Part shown: in pieces, positions 59,355 to 64,000 of the stretch | Layout: the number at the start of each line of letters is the position of its first letter | Numbering within the stretch: position 1 is the first letter of the stretch | Assembly: GCA_035772405.1 (NCBI GenBank) | Contig: JAYKKM010000012.1 | Coordinates: 1 to 64,000 of the forward strand | Reading direction: 5' to 3' | Length of the DNA: 64,000 nt | DNA from: Chrysogorgia sp. JL179-B06 | Taxonomy: Eukaryota > Cnidaria > Anthozoa > Scleralcyonacea > Chrysogorgiidae | The notes under the pieces: model-generated | What the model saw: only the letters and a program-made list of their open reading frames with translations | What the model was told of the DNA's origin: nothing | Databases searched by the model: none | Position numbers and translations under genes: made by a program

Positions 59355-60508
59355 TGTTTTTTCTTTTTGTCTCTCCGTACAACAACGGTAAACCCGTCGT
59401 CGGTGACGCCGGGGTTCTCCAACTCCATCTCCCCTTGTTCTTCATTGTCGGAATCATGTGACCGCTTTTGCGGATCCGATGATAGATCTATATTCCCCTT
59501 GTCCGATTCCTCTACTACGACCTCTGTCGAGGAAGGAGTACCAATATCAGACGTACCTGGTACTGGGTTGCCAGGTTTATTCCCTGCCGTATTAATGTCA
59601 TTCTGATCCCGTGTAGGGCTATTAGCCTTATCTCCTGCAGGAGTATTAATCTCCGGCAAGGTACCGCCGTTGGCATCCACCACTTTAGGAAGATTAACTT
59701 CCGTCGACCTATTATTGGTCTCCGGGGAATTATCCATAGCGTTGTCAGGCACCGTCTCTATCGTCATGTTAGGTTGGCGCAGTTCTGGGCAATTGCGCTT
59801 AACGTGACCAAACTTGGCACAGTGAAAGCATTTGAAACATTCCCGTTGCATATGCCCTGTTTCACCACACTTGAAACAGCGGACATCTTCGACGCACGTC
59901 ACAACGCGGTGACCCATCTGCCCACAGCGGAAGCATTGGGGTTTTTGCCCTCGATATTTCACCTCAATAGGGAAGCCATCAATACGAAGACGTCGAGGGA
60001 TATCGTTACATAGGTCTTCCATAGTAACCACCCGTACACCATTCTCTATGTTTGGAAACTTTGTCATCATATCACGTTTGACCAACTTGACCTTGCCATA
60101 TGGACCCAACAACTCAGCTACTGCAGCACTGGGAATTTCGACGGGAACGGCGTAAACTTTGACTTCTGTAAGCGGATTAACTATGGATTGAACCACCACT
60201 TCTTCCTCCAATACAGTAAACGGCGACACACGTAGGAATGCCTGCTTAGCATCCCCGGATCGAAATGTGACCCGAAATCTAGGACCAGGTACTTGTTGTA
60301 CAGCCTGGACTGAAGTATCACCAACATAGGATATCACTCGATCTGCCACGACATCGATGGTAACTCCCGGAACTCGCTGAGTATGGAGAACCACGGTGTT
60401 TGGTCTTCTCGTGCGCCCACCAGGACCATTTTGGCTCTGCACTGCCGGACTGGACTGTGCGACTGCGGCATATGACATGGTCGCCATCGCTTGTCCTCTG
60501 CCTGACAC
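59351..60508 (-). CDS. Tx1/L1-like LINE ORF1 (gag-like, zinc knuckles)
   Basis: 385 residues from ATG at 60508 (MSGRGQAMATMSYAAVAQ). A central RRM-like fold (YAVPVEIPSAAVAELLGPYG, VKLVKRD, VVTMEDLCNDIPRRLRI) is followed by three zinc knuckles: CFRCGQMGHRVVTC, CFKCGETGHMQREC, CFHCAKFGHVKRNC, and a Pro/Asp/Ser-rich acidic tail. It would bind LINE RNA. The frame is complete, and its TGA overlaps the ORF2 ATG as ATGA, so ORF2 could be made by termination-reinitiation. Confidence 0.88.
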   Translation of the reverse strand: MSGRGQAMATMSYAAVAQSSPAVQSQNGPGGRTRRPNTVVLHTQRVPGVTIDVVADRVISYVGDTSVQAVQQVPGPRFRVTFRSGDAKQAFLRVSPFTVLEEEVVVQSIVNPLTEVKVYAVPVEIPSAAVAELLGPYGKVKLVKRDMMTKFPNIENGVRVVTMEDLCNDIPRRLRIDGFPIEVKYRGQKPQCFRCGQMGHRVVTCVEDVRCFKCGETGHMQRECFKCFHCAKFGHVKRNCPELRQPNMTIETVPDNAMDNSPETNNRSTEVNLPKVVDANGGTLPEINTPAGDKANSPTRDQNDINTAGNKPGNPVPGTSDIGTPSSTEVVVEESDKGNIDLSSDPQKRSHDSDNEEQGEMELENPGVTDDGFTVVVRRDKKKKQ

Positions 60509-60610
60509 GTTGTTGAAAACTCGAAGAGGTGTTGCAGTGTTACCAGGTCAGCGACACTGGAGCATGGAATCCACCACAAGCACCTTTGTAGAACTATTCG
60601 TTAAGTAGCT

Positions 60611-60650
60611 GTTTCGCTCTCTTGGAGCTCGTCAGCACAGTGTAGCTGAT
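60611..60650 (-). ncRNA. hammerhead-like core in the LINE 5' UTR
   Basis: On the minus strand: CTGACGA (60635-60629; position 7 is free in the hammerhead consensus), stem II GCTC-CAAGA-GAGC, then GAAAC (60615-60611). Stems I and III could not be closed convincingly by eye. About 100 bp upstream of the ORF1 start. Confidence 0.4.
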
Positions 60651-61155
60651 GATAAGCCAGCACATCAAAAAGGTATATACATCATCACAGTCAAAAGACT
60701 TGATGTGGGATATACCACACTGCATAAATTATAAACCATCAAGAATGTAAAAGTCTATAACAACTCAGTGTGCATTGCGCACATTTACTGGCTGAAATGA
60801 CAAAACATAATTGCAGTGTCTGGCTATATATATATATATAGATATAATATAATGAAAAGACTTGAAACACAATACAGTGGATTTACAAATACGATACAGA
60901 AACGTTCACCAATTATAGCTGTAGTTTTACCTGAACTGAAGACATTGTTTATGACAGAAAAAAGGACCAGCAGGTAACAGAGAACCATTTTTCTATGCCC
61001 TTTTATAGCAGAAATGCGATGGAAAGCTTTTATATCGTAACTTTGGTGACGTGTCTTCTGGTGAGTGATCGACGGACAATTATAGCGGTTAGTATTATTG
61101 TCTCGTGGAATCTGCCAGAACAAGAGATAAGTACAGGTAAAAATGAAGATATAGG
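60651..61155. other. LINE 5' flank, nothing further recognised
   Basis: No open frame or inverted-repeat pair. Contains the inverted words GTATATACATCATCACAG and GATATACCAC-type repeats that may be part of the LINE 5' UTR. Confidence 0.35.
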
Positions 61156-61159
61156 GAAA

Positions 61160-61300
61160 AACCTGTACTAAGCGGGCCCCATAATAGGCAGACACATTTA
61201 TTAAGTGGACAGTATCCGAAGTCCGAAATATTTCCCATTACGTTGACTATATAAAATCCTGCTTCACACCTGTATTAAGCGGATCCGGACGTCACCTATA
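61160..61300. mobile_element. decayed pogo-like fragment
   Basis: ACCTGTACTAAGCGG, TTTATTAAGTGGACAG and ACCTGTATTAAGCGGATCC repeat the TTAAGCGG word of the pogo-like element at 46153-47828, but the CAGTGGAA ends are missing. Confidence 0.5.
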
Positions 61301-61303
61301 ATT

Positions 61304-61410
61304 AACAATTAGACAACGAGCCCGAGTTTTCTATGAGTTGATAGTCATCGAGGGCGAAGCCCGAGTTGACTATCGCTATTAGAAAACGAGGGCGAGTTGT
61401 CTAATTGTTT
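61304..61410. repeat. foldback element with ACAATTAGACAACGAG arms
   Basis: AACAATTAGACAACGAGCCC and GAGGGCGAGTTGTCTAATTG are inverted partners; inside, GAGTTGATAGTCATCGAG pairs with the CGAGTTGACTATCG side. TTAA precedes and TTTTAG follows, as in the 42391-42505 foldback. It adjoins the recombinase pseudogene. Confidence 0.65.
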
Positions 61411-61709
61411 TAGTATAAATTAGCTACAAGTTTCTAACACAAAAACTAATTTTTATTTCATAAAAAATGGTAAATATTCTTTCGAATAATAAAAACGTTT
61501 TATTACGTCGCGTCCGACTGTTGCCCGAATGTTGCCTAAGATGCGCTATATATAGTGAAAGCATCACGTGTTTCGACAGTTTATTCATCAAACAAAGATC
61601 AAACCGTCTCCCTTTTAAGCGTGTCAAACGAAAACTGCCAAACAAAGGCAGAGTCTCAAGAAACGTTTTAAATAGCAGAGATTGCAAGGATAAAGTTTAC
61701 ATGGACGAT

Positions 61710-62471
61710 CAACAAAAGTTTACATCCGACAACCCTGAAACTGGAAATTTGGAGCAGAGTGAAGGAACGACTCTTGACTTGTCATCGATGATTGATCGAT
61801 GTTTACATCAACAGCTGTGAACAGTGATCGAGCTGAAACTGTAGAGTTCGGAGGAACTGTTATGGCTTGCTCTTCGGGTTTTTGTCGTCAGAACTTGCAA
61901 CGAATTCGCTTAGAATCGCCGACATATTCTCCTTTTGTTGAAATGACGGCCTATTGCTATAAGACTCGATACTCGCATCGGAATTGTGGCCTGTGACACA
62001 TTTAATATGGACAACACCTGCAATTTTTCCTTCTCTTCGCAATAATTTTTCAAATCCGTCAAGAGCATCATTTGCTTGTTTGAATTGGGGGTAGTTTATT
62101 ATTGACCAAGGCTTGTTGTTTGGGGCGCCTCTAACAAATCTTTCGACTGCTGCCCGGATTTATTTCAGTGACGATACTTTAAAGAATGAACCATCTTTCT
62201 TACGAACACGAAATTCAGGTCGACTTTCTAGCCACTCTGTTTATAAAACAAGGCGGAAATGTCGCATGACAAAAATGTTTTCGGAAATATTTTTTGTAGC
62301 GAAAAGGCGTTTTCAAAATTTGTTTGCTATATTGTTTGAAGTTAAGAAAAATAATCTTACCATTAATAATTCTCATCCCATATCTTGTTGCTTTTTTATT
62401 GTTTTCGGAACTGCTGCTTCAATTAAATTTTCAATTGCTTCATTTGAAATGTCCGCAAATCTCAACGCCAT
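61710..62471 (-). pseudogene. Crypton/DUF3504-type tyrosine recombinase, broken
   Basis: Minus strand. Exon A (62471-62361): MALRFADISNEAIENLIEAA, then a frameshift into ATRYGMRIIN; donor AATG|GTAAGA. Exon B (from 62236, acceptor TTATAAACAG, phase agrees): EWLESRPEFRVRKKDGSFFK, a stop after VSSLK, then [20 protein letters not shown] and [20 protein letters not shown]. Then, with the catalytic core missing, the C-terminal [20 protein letters not shown] and [15 protein letters not shown], and a tail near 61710 in another frame. The N-terminal pattern is the core-binding domain of DUF3504/Crypton-like recombinases; the last part carries the GH near the active site. Dead copy. The plus-strand frame at 61467-61820 is mostly its antisense. 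Confidence 0.75.
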
Positions 62472-62589
62472 TGTTGTGATAAAAAGTTTAAGAGCTGCAT
62501 TTAATAGAGCTTATAAGACGCCAAGTGATTGGTCAATTGCTTTAAAATGATGATTTTTATTCGCTTATCCCAGAGGTTTATATAACCTC

Positions 62590-63620
62590 TAACCTCGTAC
62601 CCAGGCTGCGGCTAGTAGCGTGGCACCCAGATTCTTGGCACCATGCCCACAATGGATTTTTTTGTTAGCGGGAAGAAATAATCTGTCGCATATAAGAAAG
62701 TCGTTCTTCGAAAGTAATATTTCCATGTTTGCGCAGTTCTACGCAAGAAAGTAGAAAGTAGTTTCAACAAGAAAGTAGAAACATCATCGCGTAATAACAA
62801 CTCTTTATTCGCGAAGAATATCGGATTACGAAGTGCCAACATGTGTCCAGGTGTTCTTTTAATGACAACAAAAGACACCGAAGAAGGTTTATAAGAGCAT
62901 ATCAACAGAAATTTTCTCTTGTCGGCTTTGTAAGGCTGCTGTAGACCAGCGTCGATGCAAGAATTTGTATAAAGATTCGAATCGCACGATTTTAAAGAAC
63001 ACTTAAGAGATTTACGCTAAATTGTAGAATACCCGTCCACTTTCGCTATTTCACAGTTAGTGAACATATACAATTGCTTCGTTCTATTTCAAAACTCCAT
63101 TTAATTTGATAACATAAATAAACAAGTACACAGAATATAAACCTTCGACATTATATTTAAAGAGATTTTAGAGCAACCTGGTTTGTATAAATGTCGACGC
63201 ACGGTTACCGTACGAATAATGGCTATTCGCCACTGCTCAAATACGCATCAGTTACGCATCAGCGGATTTTAAGGTGAAACTACTATGAGAATGATGGTAT
63301 CTGTTGATATACCAATATCTCTCGATTGCCAATTGATCAGAACTTCGTCCAATTAATCCTTCGCAAAAAGCAACCCAGGACTGAAGATGAAAAATCAAAG
63401 ACTTTCCATAACCAGTGGGAAGAATACAAAGCACATCCTTCATTAAATAAGTACATTCCAGGCAGATAATATACTATTTAATCGAAATTTTCCTTAATTT
63501 CCCCGCCTTAAATCTATAAAACGTAGCAATAGACGCATTCAATTCGACACTCCATTCCCCAGAATCTGGGTGCCACGTGACCAGCCGCGTGGGGGGGCGA
63601 GCGGAGACGAGACTCTACGA
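62590..63620. mobile_element. TIR element, 1.0 kb, with RecQ-like helicase fragment
   Basis: Near the left end: GCGGCTAGTAGCGTGGCACC then CAGATTCT; inverted from the right: GCGGCTGGTCACGTGGCACC then CAGATTCT. Outer bases CTCTAACCTCGT and TAGAGTCTCGTCTCC are only loosely alike, so exact ends are uncertain. It contains a helicase Walker A fragment. Helicase-bearing TIR elements are known in Academ (AcademH); that link is a guess. Confidence 0.55.
63252..63470 (-). pseudogene. RecQ-like helicase fragment (motif I)
   Basis: Minus strand reads MKDVLCILPTGYGKSLIFHL, the RecQ-family Walker A (LPTGYGKS) with its usual flanks, then about 40 unrelated residues to a stop at 63252. No other helicase motif is present. 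Confidence 0.65.
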
Positions 63621-63751
63621 TAATACTTTTTCTTGATTCATTAGGATGCAGACAAAATACCAAATTGAGCATGCTAGCTTCGTTACTGCACAAGACATCT
63701 TACAAGAGCTGAGAGATACTACTTTGATACTATAAAAATTCAGTTTCACAG

Positions 63752-63865
63752 AGACCAGGATTGAATCCAGATATACTAAAATGGATGGAGGATGAAGCAA
63801 AAAAAAGAAACCTTACACCTGCTGACAAAATTGGTGGAATTGTCCTTGATGAAATGTCATTTCAG
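63752..63865 (+). pseudogene. P-element-type transposase exon
   Basis: Exactly 38 codons between acceptor AGTTTCACAG and donor CAG|GTTTGT, phase 0 on both sides: RPGLNPDILKWMEDEAKKRN, then IGGIVLDEMSFQ. The G-x-N/L-EA-K and LDEM-S spacing, with the first catalytic Asp in LDEMS, is that of P/THAP9-type transposases in invertebrates. No neighbouring exon lies within the window; 63866-64000 appears intronic. Confidence 0.7.
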
Positions 63866-64000
63866 GTTTGTTTTTAAATAAATTGAAATACATGTACCAC
63901 ACACATAATAATGGGATTTCTTGGTATTGTTACTCAATAATTATACATAATACTGTATATGTGTATCTCTGAATACATTAATTGGAGACTAGAGTGTAAG

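Noticed and set aside
61467..61820. 117-residue plus-strand frame as a novel gene
   Set aside because: Its second half is antisense to the recombinase C-terminal tail; the first half has no recognisable domain, so support is too weak.
62113..62550. 145-residue plus-strand frame
   Set aside because: It is antisense to exons A and B of the recombinase pseudogene, whose minus-strand reading has phased splice sites and family motifs.

Overview
The window is animal nuclear DNA: AT-rich, intron-bearing, and made almost entirely of transposable elements nested in and abutting one another. No host gene could be identified with confidence. The element mix points to a marine invertebrate, most likely an anthozoan cnidarian. 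That mix is Penelope-like elements (PLEs) with hammerhead ribozymes and GIY-YIG nucleases, CR1/L2- and Tx1/L1-like LINEs, an Academ-type DNA transposon with an XPG nuclease, a Helitron with a peptidase domain, a Crypton/DUF3504-type recombinase, CMC, hAT, pogo-like and P-type pieces, and tRNA-derived SINEs. The organism assignment is inference.

Layout. 1-13.6 kb: a 2.2 kb repeat present twice (1733-3950 and 7908-13590), the second copy split by a CMC-type transposon (8177-11737) that itself carries a hAT MITE; also LINE tails and a 1.1 kb hAT-like element. 13.9-17.8 kb: an Academ-like transposon with about 33-bp terminal inverted repeats, a SANT-like gene on the plus strand and an EXO1/XPG-like nuclease gene of five exons on the minus strand. 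18.5-23.9 kb: a CMC-type transposon with GAGTC/GACTC subterminal arrays, embedded between two TA arrays. 24.3-37.8 kb: a PLE with pseudo-LTRs and hammerheads at both ends, split by a 4.0 kb insertion and by a 6.8 kb TIR element that itself carries a nearly full-length CR1/L2-like LINE. 37.8-42.2 kb: two almost identical PLE 3' halves head to head, with hammerheads, TA arrays and tRNA-derived SINEs. 42.3-49.1 kb: foldbacks, MITEs and a 4.8 kb TIR element hosting a pogo-like transposon whose own TIR motif has grown into a minisatellite. 49.3-54.5 kb: an RPA-like gene, then an internally deleted Helitron. 55-60.6 kb: a Tx1-like LINE (zinc-knuckle ORF1, APE nuclease, partial RT) fused in frame to a PLE RT plus GIY-YIG. 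61-64 kb: a broken Crypton/DUF3504 recombinase, a TIR element with a RecQ-like helicase fragment, and a P-type transposase exon.

How the parts relate. The coding pieces are mobile-element machinery: nucleases (APE, GIY-YIG, XPG), reverse transcriptases, helicase ends, recombinase and DNA-binding domains. Nearly every autonomous element is damaged by frameshift, internal deletion or insertion, but several breaks are single-base, so some activity was recent. Long TA arrays sit at element ends throughout and appear to be landing sites or junctions. The strongest candidates for something new are the LINE/PLE chimera, the hammerhead PLE set, the Academ-like nuclease transposon, and the TIR-derived minisatellite.
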